This document shows, piece by piece, positions 46,601 to 61,800 of a DNA stretch of 64,000 nt. A program made the position numbers and the translations under genes. Below the pieces are notes generated by a model. It searched no databases, was not told the DNA's origin, and saw nothing but the letters and a program-made list of their open reading frames with translations. This stretch comes from Chrysomallon squamiferum (Eukaryota > Mollusca > Gastropoda > Neomphalida > Peltospiridae). Location of the stretch: contig CM022670.1 in assembly GCA_012295275.1 (NCBI GenBank), positions 40,339,251 through 40,403,250 of the forward strand. Reading direction: 5' to 3'. Numbering within the stretch: the first letter of the stretch is position 1; every line of letters starts with the position of its first letter.

Positions 46601-47169
46601 ACTTATTTGTAGGCTCAGGCTATTATTGAAATTTTTGCCTTGCATTGCTTAACATTTGCTTTTAGCATTAGATTAAATTAAGGGACAAAAACAGTTTTTA
46701 AACTAATCATGCAAATTTAAAAATTATTATTATACCTTAAAAAATAATAATAATAAAAAATTAAAAATACCAATAAAATCAAATTAATTTTAAATAGATT
46801 TTAATTTAGTTTTTTGTTACCTTAATATTCTTATAAAATTTTAATGCTTCAAAATTGTTATGCATATTTCATAGTGAAAAATATTTAGGCTTCTTCCTGC
46901 TATTGCATTTTCTATTTTAGCATGCATGATAATTGTAAAATATATATACAGTAGAATACAGTTGTCATGCTTTAATTATGCAAAGCAAAAGCAACTGTTA
47001 AATGATTGCATGTTTACTTGTGATCATTCAAACAATGAATCTTTTAGCAGTTACTAAATAAAGTATGAATGGTAAGTATTGATCTTTTCAAAAGTTAATA
47101 TTAGACATTTTGTACCATAACTAGATTAAATAATTTTAAAACATTCTATAATGTGATGACAGAAAAAGA

Positions 47170-47230
47170 CTGATACATATTCAGGGCTGGCCCAATGGTT
47201 TTTAGTGCCCTGTGATATTTTAATATTGAC
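47170..47230. mobile_element. Possible solo hAT-like terminus
   Basis: CAGGGCTGGCCCAATGG followed by AGTGCCCTGTG (about 47182) resembles the end of a hAT-type element. I could not find a matching opposite end nearby, so it may be a truncated copy within the CAPSL intron. Confidence 0.3.
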
Positions 47231-47566
47231 ACTGAAGCTGATTAAGTGTGTGAATTTCCTGCCAATCCTTTTCCAATGTTATCCCATAATAATTAAGAAT
47301 TAATAATCAGATTCTTGACAGTTTGAATCAACTCAAAGACTTTTCATCTATCTTTATTTTTCTTTTAACATTTTTCACTTGTACATTTTTAATGTCTCAA
47401 ACACACGATGTAGCACTGATTAGAAAGTGATGTCCTGGGATGCATGACTGAGTTGCTGCTACCTTCATGTACAAACATTAGTTTGGTTTAGTTAGTGATG
47501 CTACAAATATAATAAAAACTGCCAGTTTCTTGTCATTTATGATGTAAAAATAAACTTTGTTTCTAA

Positions 47567-47689
<123 letters not shown>

Positions 47690-49301
47690 ATTGGAGAAAA
47701 AAAATAAAAAGAAGAAAAAAATAAAAATCACAATGTATTTTACAGCTAGTATCATAAAAAAGCTGGATGAAGCTTCAAGTCAGAAGTCACAACACAGTGA
47801 TAATCATGTAATCTTCTAAAAAATGCTCCATGAACAATTCTTTGCTACGTTCAAGCTCTCTTTGGTGTTTGCTTTGTGCAAATTATCTATTATGTTTATT
47901 ATATTGTTATTTATTGTTGTTACAGCACTTTATTAAAATGTTTAATACTGTATGGGTATTTTTTTATAAACTTCATATGAAAACAACTCATACAGAATGT
48001 TGGTTTAAAACAATAATTTAGTTCAAATTTTGTTCTGCCTGACAAAAAACAGGGTTTTTCAGTACAAATATTTCAAATATTATATCTTCTCAGAACCTGT
48101 GACTAATAAAGTTTAATATTTTCTGAAAGCCAAGGAGAAACAGTCACACTGTTTAATGGAATAATTACAATTTGCCATGTATCATCTGTACGCTTATATT
48201 TGGTGCTAGAGGTAAAGATTTTTAAAGTATGCCTTGAGTGGTAACTTTTCATTCATTTTAAACTCTACACAAATGTTTCCAAATTTAATTTATAAAAGAA
48301 TAATTAGTTTGTTATAATTCAATATTGCATTATATTAAATCCAGAATGTTATTTTTAGCTTTTCATGTTAGTTAACCATGTCCAGTTTGAGGTAACAATA
48401 TTTATTTAAAAAAAAAAATTCTAGAAAATAAAAGTTATTTTACACTATAGATTTGGTTATTTTGTTTGAAAGATAAACAATCAAACATAAAGGGTTAATG
48501 ATATGACTGATAAAATGGCAGTCTTTTTATTTTTTGTTGTAATTATTGAGAAATGTTTGTTAATGATTTAATGGTGTGTAATTAGGTGTTAGGAGGATGA
48601 GTGAATTGACAGATTTAGCTCTGAAGTATAGAAAATAATAAAATACAGTCATCTATTAAGCTGAGTAAAATGCCATTTATTCAGAAACTGACACAATAGA
48701 CTAAATTCATACAACTAGTCTAATTCTTTTCATGGAAAACTAACTGTTCTTACAAAACCATTTGTACATCAAAACATTCAAATTTATGAAATGTAAAGAT
48801 TAATAGATTTTTACAATATATGACATTCATTGTTAACATGCTGCAGTTATTTATGCCCCACAGTTATCATGGTTTATAAGAAAATGTAGATTATATTTTT
48901 CAGAATAAAACTGAAGACTTTTAAACCTGCACTTCACTGAATTGCTCCCACTAAGAAACTATACGTCAGTCTCAAATCTTAGGCAAACTAAGTCAGCAAA
49001 AATAACCACTTAGAAGATATTATGATCAACATAACAACAACAATAATAATGTAACAGATATATTCAGCATGAAGCATATGTGAATAAAAAAAAATAAATA
49101 AATAAAAAAAAGAACAGAAATTTCATTGATGATATTTTAAGCACTGACATAATTACTTTCAGCACAGAGTTGTGTCGAATGAAGCTAAAATGAAATGATT
49201 TTCACTATAAATAAATAGAATATGGTTGGCAAAATACAGAGTGGAGTCATCTTGAATAGCTTCTCTCCTGAATCTTGCATGCACTTCAAACTGTTTAAGT
49301 C
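47690..49301. other. Convergent 3' UTRs of CAPSL and CENPC
   Basis: There are no coding exons. AATAAA at 48105-48110 serves the plus strand. TTTATT at 48676-48681 (AATAAA on the minus strand) may serve CENPC. Confidence 0.45.
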
Positions 49302-52300
49302 TTAGTCTGAGAGATCATTGAAACTGAAAAATGCTAATCTGGCCTCTTCATTTCTTAGATTCTTCAGACTATATGGATTACCTAAAAAATAATAATATAA
49401 AATAAATAATGGCTGGTATATGATGCCTAAATTACAAAAAAATTCTACTGAGTATGAATTATGTTAAAAACAAGAAGGATGTGTAATTAAAATATTTTTA
49501 TGGCACATTAATATAATAATAATAATAATAACAGAAATGAATAATAAACAAATTTTCCTATGAAAAAGATAACACTAAATACCAACATGTTCACATACAC
49601 AAAACAAGTTGAAAACAGAACAATCAGATTAAGAAAACCAAATTTTAAAATTAATTATACACACCTTTTGGTACAAAGAAATGATTTCCTGTTTCTACGA
49701 TGCAAGTCCCTCGATGAATGGTGACAGAAATCTTTCCATATATTACACAGAAACACTAGAGGAAAAATATATGAGTGTACAAACACAGACAGACACACAC
49801 ACTGATAAAACATGAACACTAAATTAATAGTAATTAAAATATGCATGCAAAACACTATAATTACTGAAATTATACCAAGATAATCAAAAATGATTACTAA
49901 TATTAAACAAAAATAAAAGTAATTTGATTACTTCTAGTAAATTTTTTATTAAATGTTTTATTTTTTTATTTTTCGTAATATAATATATAAAGGAAGTGAA
50001 CACAAAAAATCATAATAATAATTTGTAATGAAATGAACATCAATGAAAACAACAGTTACAAAAAAAAATAAAAAAATAAAATATATATATATAATAAAAA
50101 AAACAAAAAACAATAATAATAATAATAATAAAAAAAAAAAAATAACAACAATAATAATGAAATGCTTACCAACATCTTGCTGGCTACAATTTGAGGTGGT
50201 TTCTCAGCCAGAGGAAAAAGAATCATGTTTCCAGAGTTTACTAACGACTGCAGTATAGCATGACTTATTTGGAAGGCAGGATTTTCTTTACCATCATCGT
50301 CATCATCATCGTTTGGAAACACAGTCTCAAAATTTTCATTCTTAGCAAAACAGCCTGTAATTATATTTGTTCACACTTCATTACAAAAATGTATCTTGAG
50401 TATTATGCAAAAGAAAGTTTGTTACTATACATTTTTTGGTGTGTTTTTGTTTTGTTAGAAACACAGTCATGTTTATCATACAAACTGCAATAATGAATTA
50501 AAAAACAAAAATTATTCATTTTTAAAGTTATCAGATGTTTCAAAACAACTAAAACACTGATAAAGTTTTTTCGTAGCAAAAATAATTCATACCTAAATAT
50601 GAAGTAGTTAATTTTGTATTTAATCAAAACAAAATCATAAATTCAAATTTTTTTCATTATAAACGTACGTAGCATCGTCTCTTTCTGACTGTCTGCGCTG
50701 ATGACTGGAACCTCAGAGCCGCAGGTGAGGTCAAGGTCATCGGGAAGATTCACATGCACAGACAGGTTTACTGGGTGGAGCAGTCGACCTTTGGACAACC
50801 TTCGTAGACCTGCAAACAACCACAAAACCCTAAACATTCATTTCATTAAACACGGGCAAACAGTAATTTGTCGTCTATCAACATGGTGAGATTTTAATTA
50901 TAAAGAAACAGGATTTTGACACAACTTTATTTTCGTTAAAATCTTAAGTCCTGTTTTTTTTTTAAATTATTATTACTAACCTTTTGGTCTCTTTAACCTC
51001 CGAACTTTTTGTTTTTGTAGATACTTCTGTTCAAGTGATGGCTGTATGCCCATTACAACACACCCTGAGAAAACAAAATAAGTGTGGGTTTTTTCTCATA
51101 AAAATCTTCTCTCAAAGAACATCACATTTATTTTCTTCCAAATACAAAGCAAGCATAACTATTGTCTTAGAAACACTACTTTTTGATACATTTTTTTCTG
51201 TGATGATAAAAAATCCAACAAATCCATCCATTACTTCCAGTGGATCTGATAAATCAAAAATCAGAGAAAGATTCGGTGTAACAAATAACTACTCTTTTCT
51301 GTGAATTCGTATTTTTAAATGATTGTTTCAACCACAAAATGTACAAATAGGAAATGTAATTACCAGATTTTCTCCTGTCGTAGATAACTCTCTCATTTTT
51401 GTACCATTCTAAAGTCTGAACTCTCGTTCTCTTTGACCTACGCAGGCCCTGCGGAGGGGATTTTGGAAAAACTGGAAAAAAAATAACATCCAAAAATAAT
51501 GTTTTAAAATTATTAAATATGTATATATCTGTGGTGATTATATACTAAAAAGTTTTCCAAAGTTTTTTTAAAATTTTATATTAGCTTAGAAAGAAAAGAG
51601 TTCACAGAAAAAATTAAAATCCATGTCTTAATAGAAATGACTGCAACAATTGGCTCAGTGCTGATTAAAACAGGTCTTAAAGAAAGAAAAAGAGATAAAG
51701 AGAGAGATAGAGACAGGGAAATGTATAAAAATGTTTGACATTATTAAATATTTTGATAAATATAACATACTTATTTTAGCTTTCTTTGGTTCTTTAATAC
51801 TTTGGGGAGTTGCAGATGTGGTGACTTCTGCAAAATGTACAATACTTTCAGTACAGGAGTCGTCCTTCTCTGGAGCTGAATTTGAGGAGACATTGTCTGA
51901 AATAATAAAACATCACTGAATGAAGTAGGACTTACTAATCATATCATATCAAAAAAATGTTACATAATGACATATAAGTATTTGGGTATGCAAGATTCTA
52001 TAGTGATGTTAAAATATTTCAGGTGAGGTAAACCAAACTTTCATGTGAGTAACTTCGCCATGCAATTGTGTCTTTTTTAAAACTGAATCCATGTGTCTAC
52101 AATATTTTGTTCACTTGTAATTTTTTCCTAAGAAACTCCTCAAGATATCTTTGGTATATGACACATTAACATGATTAAGTACTGACTTTTAATTTCTTTT
52201 TAATAAATTTAAAAAAGAAATTCGAGAGATTAGGAGAAAAATTAAAATAAAGCAAAATAATAAATCATAAAAATGTAAGAATAAAGACAAAATGCAATTA

Positions 52301-54030
52301 ACAATGTTCACAATGAAAAAATATTTTGCTTCTTTATATATTAAAAAAAAGAAATGAGAAATACCTGTAGGAGGACTGAAGTTCTCCAGTGTTTTGTTTA
52401 TTGTAACACGTCTGTTCCTCTTCTCTGTGGACATTACACTTCCTTCTTGTACAAGACAAGATGTTAATCTTCTGTGCGGCAAAGTCTTCTTCACACTCTG
52501 CTTTTCTGTCAACACAAACAAATTTTTCTCTTAACAATCATGATGGATGTATCATTTTCATTGTTTTGAAAGGAAAAAATCTGATTTTACTTGACACTAA
52601 CGTCAGAACAAAAAAATAAAATAAAATAAAATTGGATAAAAAAAAAATAAAACACTATCACTACTTTTTTTTTTAAAATACCACTGCTGATTAAGGATAA
52701 CTCTAGAAAATTAATGATCTAACCTTTTGTTTTTGAAGAATTTGGCAAAGTTGTTTGAGAAATGTGACGATCTGATATGCCACTTTGTGGCATCTCCAAA
52801 GGCATAGTCATTGCTTGTCGAATAGAATCATGAATACTCCCTGTAAAGATACACAAACACACAGCTGAACCAAAAACTAAGTCATTGTCAGATCATCTGA
52901 AAATCTAAATTTATATTTAAGTATCTGCATTCAAACACTCATATGCATAAAATTAGGAAAGAAAAGAAAGAGATATCAAAAAAGAAAATAATATTTATAT
53001 ATATAGATGTGATTCTGCCAATTTATCAATTCTAAATTTTAGATATTAAAAACTGATATTTAAATTTTTGAATTTAGAAGAAACAACAATGGAAACATAT
53101 TAACTGGCTGACATTACAGACCCAGTGGATTTCTATTTTAAAAAAAAGCTGTTTTCCATTTCATGTTATTGTAAATTCTGTTTCATTTCCATTTCAATAA
53201 TAAATTATGTAATCAAAAGCTAAAATATAAAATCATTTCTTATGTCCTTTGACTTTATCATGGTACTGAATGTGCTTTACTTGTAGTGTTTAGTGAAATA
53301 TTTACACAATTGTAATTAAAACACAACCGATTCCTGTTGAAACAGTGATGTACAGACTGGCCATAAAGTGATACCATCACATAGGTTTGCATCGGTGTAA
53401 TGAAAAGTAGGCATTAGATGTGAAAGGTGGCATGAGGGTCAAAGACCATAATTAAAACAACTAACTGTAATAAAACACAGATTGACAACTAAGTAAACAC
53501 AGTGGTTTATTAAAGGTTTTCAGGGCTGATGAAACTTCACTTAAACCATTTATTTTTCTCACTGCTTCTAACAGTCTAGCATCATCTGCAAGGTGAATTA
53601 TCAAGTATCCCAACAGCGCAGAGCATTTGACATTAATAAATAAACTTACAAAAAGGAAAGATTAAAAAACAAGATAGTAAAATGGTAATTATTTTTTGAC
53701 TTCGGTGAAAATTAAAATTCTGTTTCGAAATATGATTTCTGTTTCACTACATGATTCCATGAATTCTGTCCATTTACTGTGATCGCGGATAATTACTGGG
53801 TCCACACATTCAAAAAGATTATAATATATTATTCAGTTTATTGACTTACTTTCTGGCAATTGACAGGCTTCAGGATAATTTGGACTATCAAGAAAAGATG
53901 GTCTTGCATCTGTAAGAATAATAAGAATTATATAATTTTAAAAATCTGAATCATTCTAGATGTTTTTAATTTTATAAAAAAAAATCAAAAATCAAGAAAA
54001 CCTGAATAAAATGAATGTGATGTCAGTTTT

Positions 54031-54070
<40 letters not shown>

Positions 54071-55801
54071 CAAAGAATTATACATATTTTCATCTCAATA
54101 ATGTACAGTTAAACAAAAAATTGAAGAGGTTGACAAACCTTTCTGTTTCCTAATATTTTTTTTCTTTTGTGATTTCTTGTTTGTATGTTTGGATTTTTGT
54201 TTCAAAGCCTCACCTCTGGTACTCTTATGTGCTGTGTCAGTTTTCTGAACATCACCACTAACACTATAATCCAAGGGTGACTTGCTCAGCTGGTGACTTC
54301 TGTTCCTTATCTCTCCAGTCTTTTCAAGACCTGGAGTCACATTCTTTTCTGATTTGGAGTATCTTCTTTTCCTCTTCTGAGGTTTGGCTATCTTCCCAGT
54401 AGATGGTGGACTTGTAACATCAGCACAAATATCATTTTTAGACAATTTCTCAGTTTCTGAACAACTATCTTGTTTATCATCTTTCTTTTTTGTAATTTTT
54501 TTGGATTTTTACCAGTAACGGCACTGACCGAATGTCTCTGATTGGACCCAGAAGAACTGGAATCTTTATGATGTTTATCTCCAGAACTGAAACGGATGTC
54601 ACTATCTTGTTCATCATCATCATCAGTGGTTGCGTTTTTCGTTTTAGTTTCATCTTCTTCATTTTCAGCCAGTTCCTTGTTTTTCATTTTCTTTGATTTA
54701 TTTTTAGATGTCTTATTTTTTTTCTTGCTCTTCTCCACACTGCTGGTTTCAGATTCTGAAGACTTTTTATTCTTAACGTTTTCTTTAGGTCTGACCTCGA
54801 CAATTTCTGTACCACTTTTAGAATTTTTTCTTTTCACATTTGTTTCATCATCTTGATTCTGTGATTTTATTTTAGTTTTAGTTTTATCACTCAAGGAATT
54901 ACTTCTCTTTTTACTCTGCTTGGCTTTATTAGATTTACTTGTTTTGGTTTTCTTGACAGCAACAACATCACTGTCTGTTAACGAGAAATCGTCAATGTCG
55001 TCTTCTTCTGAAATCGGTACATGGCTGCTGTTTGCACTTTTATGTGACAGACAGACGAACTCATTGCACTCTGCTTCAGATGAATTGAGAAAGTCACTTA
55101 ACTTGTTTTTATTCTGAAGTGTTTTCCTGACAGTAAGAAAAAACAATTAAAATAAATCAATTAATTAATAAACCCCCTAAATAAACAACAACTCAAAAAC
55201 CATATATATTAATAAATAAAAATAAAATATACTGTCATAACATATAATGGTATCAAAGATTAACATTAACATATCATTTTCCTATAACAGCTGTAGAAAA
55301 AAAGAGGAAATAGTCTATTAAACATGAAATGTTAAAAAATCTTCAGATGAGAGCAATGTTAAAAGAGGAAATTTGCAATTTGCAAGAGTAAGAAATACCT
55401 TCATGCCTAATTGAACTAATTCAACAATTAATAGTAAACAAGGAAATGTAATCTTACTTGTTTTCATATTTCTTCTTCTTCTTTTGTAAACTTGTATCAT
55501 GCACCAAAGAATAAGAAAGTCTGAAATAGATATACATAAAATATTAGTTTTATCTAACATTCATTCATTTTCATATTAATTCCAACCTGTTTTAATTTGA
55601 ATTTTTCTGTTATTTTATCTAAATAATATAAAAACTGCTGCCAATTTTTAAAAATATCTCTTAATTAAATAATGTTTAAGAAAAAAAATAAAAAAAATAA
55701 AACAATGTACAAAACGTGTCACTAAAATATGGTCAGTGTCAGTTTTATATGTAATTATGTTAAAAATATAAATAAGATGAACAGCACAGATTATATTATA
55801 T

Positions 55802-55845
<44 letters not shown>

Positions 55846-58800
55846 TTTTCCTTGTTTTGAAGCTCAGCATTGGTGTTGGATCAGTTAAATGTGAAATGGG
55901 ATCTTCAGGTTTGGTTATTGATCCAGTCACATCACCTCCGATGTGAAGTTTAGAAACTGGAGAATCTGACTTGAATGTTGCTGTGTCTGAAACCAGTCTG
56001 TCAGGGTCTGCTTCATTCCCAGTGTCAGCTGCTCCAGCAGCCTCTGCTACATTCACACCTTCACCTTCACTCTCATCATTAACACCTTGCACAGACGCTG
56101 ACGTAGATTTTTTAGAAATATTCCCGGTAGTGATATTTATGTTAACAACTGAGGCAGAAGATTTGGACCTCTTCCGAACAGCTTCATTAACAGATACACT
56201 GCCACGTTTAGAATCATTTTCTTTTTGCTGGGAAGATTTTCTGTTATTATCATCCTGTTTCCTAACAGACTTTCTACCAGTCTTACTTTTCCCTTTCGTC
56301 AGATCACTTTCTGTATCATTTATAAGAAATACACTGCCATTATTAGAACTCTTTTCAGTTTCAGTTTCTTTCTGCTGGGAAGATTTTCTGTTATTATCAG
56401 TCTGTTTCCTAACAGACTTTCTACCAATCTTACTTCTCCCTATCGTCACATCACTTTCTGTATCATTAATAAGAAATTCAGGAACAGAACATATGGTAGA
56501 TTTCCTAGACACACCTCCTGCTTTTTTATTTTCCGTACCCCTTTTTTCTGATAAAAGATTTTTTACCACATGTTCATTATTGTTTGTTTGAACTTTCTGA
56601 TTTGTATCTGATTTGTTATCTTTCTTTGCAGACTTTTCTTTTGTTGTCTTTGTCAGTTCAGGAAGTTTTTCTTCTGCTGTTTTATTCATTCCCTTTTTGT
56701 CAGACATTTCCTTGTTTGTAACTTCATTATTATTTTTTTTTTTTAAAGAATTTCCAGTCAAATCATTGCCTTCCTCATTGTTGATGCTTTCTCTCGAAGA
56801 TTTTGTTTGAAGATTTTTCAGTGATCCTTTTTTTATGACAGATGCTCCACTTTGATGAGATGATACCTGTGACAATTCAGAAGTTTTTTTAATCTTCGAA
56901 CTCTTTTGCACTGACAACGAAGTTTTGTTGTAAGACGACACTTCATGATCTTGGTGTGATTGATTAAGATGTTTAATAGAATGCGAACTGTTTAAAGCTT
57001 TTTCTTTCTGGGCAGTGTTTTTTTCCACTGAGTTCAATGAGTTACTCTGTACTGATTTATTAAGGAAGCTTCTTGTTAACATTCTACCACTGTTTGAAGA
57101 CTGTAATGTTTTGTTTTTTATGCCAGATGTTTCTAATGTTTGTGAAAGATGTTTTATCTGTCAAAAAAGAAAAACATAAATAAGACTATTACTGAGCATA
57201 ATATCTTCACAGAGTCATGATTTAATTTAATAAATGTTTAAGAAGTAATATAAAATAAAGAAATAATAATAATAATAATAAATGAAAACAATTTACATTA
57301 TTTTTATGTTCTTAATACATTGTAATTCTTTTATTTTTGTGTTCTTATTTGGGGCATCTCTATATCACACATAAATCAACTATCTGACTATATATAGAGT
57401 TTAAAATGGCTTCTCTCCCCCTTTTCAGGAACCAACCATTTTAACATATCTAATTTCTGAATTTGTAGATAACATTGCTGTGCTTAAATAACAGATAACA
57501 AAATGTATTTAGTGTAACACTAATTACCTGTGATGTTTCTGAATCTGTATTCTGTTCTGGTTGTGGTGGAACATGAGAAGATCTGGTTTCACTGTGGCAT
57601 TCTCTAACAACATCCTCACTCTCAGGATGACCTGAATGTTCACTGTCATCACCAGAAGAGGGAACAGTTTCAGTATCTACCTGTACATGTTTATTTTTTG
57701 ATGTGTTGGTATCAGAATTTGCAGGTTCATGTCTCAGAGACAAAAAACATTCTTGTCCACTTCTATTCACACTTACATTGGTTTTGTTTTTGTTCTTTTG
57801 GTTATCCAAACTGTTGACTGATCTGTCTTCAGTGTCTTCATCTCCTTCACAACTGGATGAAACTTTTTCATGTCCTTGCTTGTACTGGATGTTTGAATTA
57901 TCTACATCCTTCTTCTCATCACTGGCTGTTTTAGCTGTGTATGGGGCTTCCTGTTCACTTGCTGGGCCTGAGGCATATGCAACTCCTTCTTGCTCACTTG
58001 CTGGGCCTGAGGCATATGTAACTCCTTCTTGCTCACTTGCTGGGCCAGAAGCATATGTAACTCCTTCTTGCTCACTTGCTGTTCCTGAGGCACTTGAATC
58101 TTCTTCCTGCTCACTTGTCAGACCTGAAGCAGATGTCGTTTCTTCTTTCCCTCGTGTTGGGCCTGTGGCACCTGTGACCTCCTGTTCACTTCCTGTGCTT
58201 GACACATCAGTAGCTTTGTGCTCCTTTCTAACTCTGGAGACATCTGTGATTTTCTCCTTTGTGTGTACCACATCGTCACTGACGTCTGGCTCAGGTGAAC
58301 AGCTTGAGGAACACACGTTCTTGTTGCTATCTGAAGTGCTACAGCCTTCTGCTACACTGACTTGGTTGTTTATTGTAGATATCACATCTTCAGAACCCGA
58401 CTGGATGGTTGAAAGACCACTCTCATCATCCCTTTTACGACTGACAGTGGGAATTTTATCTTCATCATCATCATCATCATCTGAGGGTAGGCGAAATGAC
58501 AAAGAGATGTTAATTAAAAACAATTTACCAGTATTTTACAGAATCAAAAAAATGAAAGATCATTATTAATCAGTATTTGATAAAAAAAAATCCATTTAAT
58601 TAAATATTGATAAATTTATATAAAGGCACATCTTAAAGGAATACACATAAAATCAGATTTAAACTGTCAGTTATTCATCAACATCACCAATCATAAACAC
58701 ATATATTTGGTCTTGGAACAATCTAATTATAAGTAATATATATGAAAGATATTAGAAACCACTGTAATGCTAACCACACTGTTCTTTATCTGTAGCACGT

Positions 58801-61800
58801 GACTCAGTCTCTTCAGTTTTTTCTGAGTGATCTGCTGACTCACTCCTGTAATAGAAATAATTTCTAGAGGATATTTATATTTTAGGTATCAAAAGAATTA
58901 TAGTCTTGAAACAGTTATGAAAATTTATTAAATAAAACAGTCCTTTTATCATGAGTACAATTCTAAAAACAACTGATAATGAATGTTTGTAACATTTATT
59001 TTTATCCGATTAACTTACATTTTCTAAATATTATTCTTATTTTATTATGTATATTCTCAACTGTATATGTATAAATTATAATAAAATTCACTACAGATAT
59101 CACTTTTAGTAATTAAATAGAAAAAAGAAAGAAATTAAAAATAACTTACTCTGTCTGATCAGGATGTGAAATCTAATTTTGAAAAAAAAAAAAAAAATTT
59201 AATAATATAATATTTTAGAACAAATATTGGTATATGTACCAGTAATTTATATGATTAACACACATTTTACATTTTAAGTTAGGAATGATCATTCTCTTGT
59301 CAGTAAAAATGTTGCCAAAGAATCTCCTTAAAGATTTTTGTTGACAAAAATATTTGAAACATGTAGAAGATGCAAGTCCTAAACAAACCCTTTCAGGCAA
59401 AGAATAATATTTGAAATCTTAAATTTAAACTGACAAGAAAAAATTAAATAACACTAGAAACAATGAAGAATTGGAAGGCATACCTGTGGTATTAGGTCAC
59501 TTCCTGTCTTGGTAACACAAAAACTTGACATGATACTGTCAGCTTCTGAAATGGTTATTTCATACAAGTTATTTAATTGACGACATGAAGAAATGTTCAA
59601 TAGTCTTTAATATTTTTTAATAATGTTATTTTTAAAAAAACATAGATGATTCATTTTCTGAATAAATCACGTAAAAGAAATAAAATAATTAAATATATAT
59701 ATATATATAAAATTTTCATTAAAAGATCAGTTCTGTTTTAACAAACTGCACAATTTAATATGCTATGTATTAAAATATGATTTGCTGATTATCAGCTGTA
59801 CTATAGTTTCTTTTCTTTATTAATAAAATATTAAAATATTTTCACAAAATGAAATGCCAAATGGAAAGTCTGTCTTGAATATGAAAGGTTTTTATATTTT
59901 TCAAAAGAAACATTTATTTAATAGAACAAAACTTTATTTATTTTATTTTATTACCTGATGCTGACCAGTAATCATCAAAATTTTCAAAACCATCTTCAAA
60001 TCGTCTGATATCTTTGCCAGATTTAACATCCTTTCCTGTTCGCCTTTAAAGAAATAAAATTATGTAAAAATTACGTAAATATGATAAAATATAATCTGAA
60101 ACATCCAATCCAAAACATGTTCAAAAATAAAATTAAATAATTAAATAATTAAAAGATAAAAAACTCAAATTAAATAAACAAAGTTTTAATTTTGCTGTGT
60201 ATACAGATCTTAGACTTCAGATTTTCTGTCAAATTTAAAAATGAAATTTTTACATAACATAAAGTGATCAGCAGAAAGCATTCTTTTACTTCATTATCCT
60301 GAAGAAACAAAAGTTCAATTTGAAAATTATAATCTTTTTTTTTTCTAACTATGAAATTATCTAAATTAAAAATACTACCTTCCAATATGCTTTTTCTGGA
60401 AAGTATTATTTTTAGTTTTGCTCTGCAAAAGAAAAAAACAAAACAAAACAACATTTAATTTTAAACATCACAGTAAAAACTTATTTACTGAAGTCTGTTT
60501 GCAATAGAAAAATCACCTCACTAACTAATGATAAATAATACACACAGTTTAAGCTGTATTAATAAATTATTCTGATTAAGATATACTTTATTTTAAGACA
60601 TACAGAAAAGTCTTTTTTTCTACATCTTTATGTAATCAAGTGAAAAGTTATGTGATGATCTCAAAATAAAGAAACATTTGTTACCACAATGCTGACTGAC
60701 TGGCTAATACTGTGACATGTTGAGTTATCTCCTCCTGCAGCTATGTTACAGACAACGTTGTTGTTTTCTTTATTTCTCCCTTCTGATATGTCACATATTG
60801 AATCTACTTCTGCAAAATAAAAAAAAATGCTTAGTAAATAAATTTGACCACATGAATACAAACAAATGTATCAAAGAACAAAGCATTTAATTGTATATCA
60901 AAAAATAAAAACATTTCCCACAACAAACAAATCAGGTGTGTTTGCTACAATGGGAACTTAATTAATATTTAAAACAAACCTGATTCAGTCCAATAGTCAT
61001 CAAAATTTTCATAGCCATCTTTAAATTTTCTAATCTTTTTTCCTTGCTTCATGTCCTGACCTGTTCGACTGAAAAAGATAGTTTAGCACTTGAAAAATCT
61101 TCAGATAATATCAGAGATTTGTTTTAAAATAATCTTTTGAGTAGAGATATTAAAATCCAAACCTATGCATACAAAATTTATTAGGAAATTAATAAAAAAA
61201 CATAGGTAACAAGCTTCTTAATGTACTCAGTATTATATTATAATTAGGATTTTAAAAAAAGGCAATTGCTGAACTGGTATTAATTGCTTATTTTAATAAT
61301 TGCTGTTATGCTATCCCATTAAATTCTTTTGAGCAGATATCAGTTAGAAATTTGTGAATACACAGCAACCAAATGTTTTTCAATATAATAAACAGTGGTT
61401 ACTATAAATAATTCCTTTATTTTGAAGAAAAATGTTTTACTAGAAAGTGATAAACTTTTTCATTCAGATTGAAAAATCATAAAAATTAAAAATATTACCG
61501 TCCAATATTCTTTTTCTTCTGGAAAGCATTATTCTTACTTTTACTCTGCAAAATAAAGAAAAACATAAGATTTAATTTTAAAAATCACAGCAAAATCCTA
61601 TGTCATGCTATTTTTTAACCTTCCACAAGCAAATCACTTCCAAACTAATGATAAATAATATGTATACATAAATATACGGTGTAAGATGTAGCAATATTAA
61701 AAAATTGTTTATTAATAACCTACAGATTGTTTTAAAACAAATTAAGAAGAAAACAAAATAATACAAAAAAATAAAAAACTTATAAATGTTTCGTATCTTT

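Noticed and set aside
54477-54662. Separate small minus-strand gene near 54.5 kb
   Set aside because: It is an out-of-frame shadow of CENPC exon 54139-55126 around the apparent frameshift.
55971-58569. Long plus-strand open frames (up to 288 codons) opposite CENPC
   Set aside because: They are antisense shadows of the Ser/Lys/Glu-rich CENPC exons. The repeats in them mirror the CENPC minisatellite.
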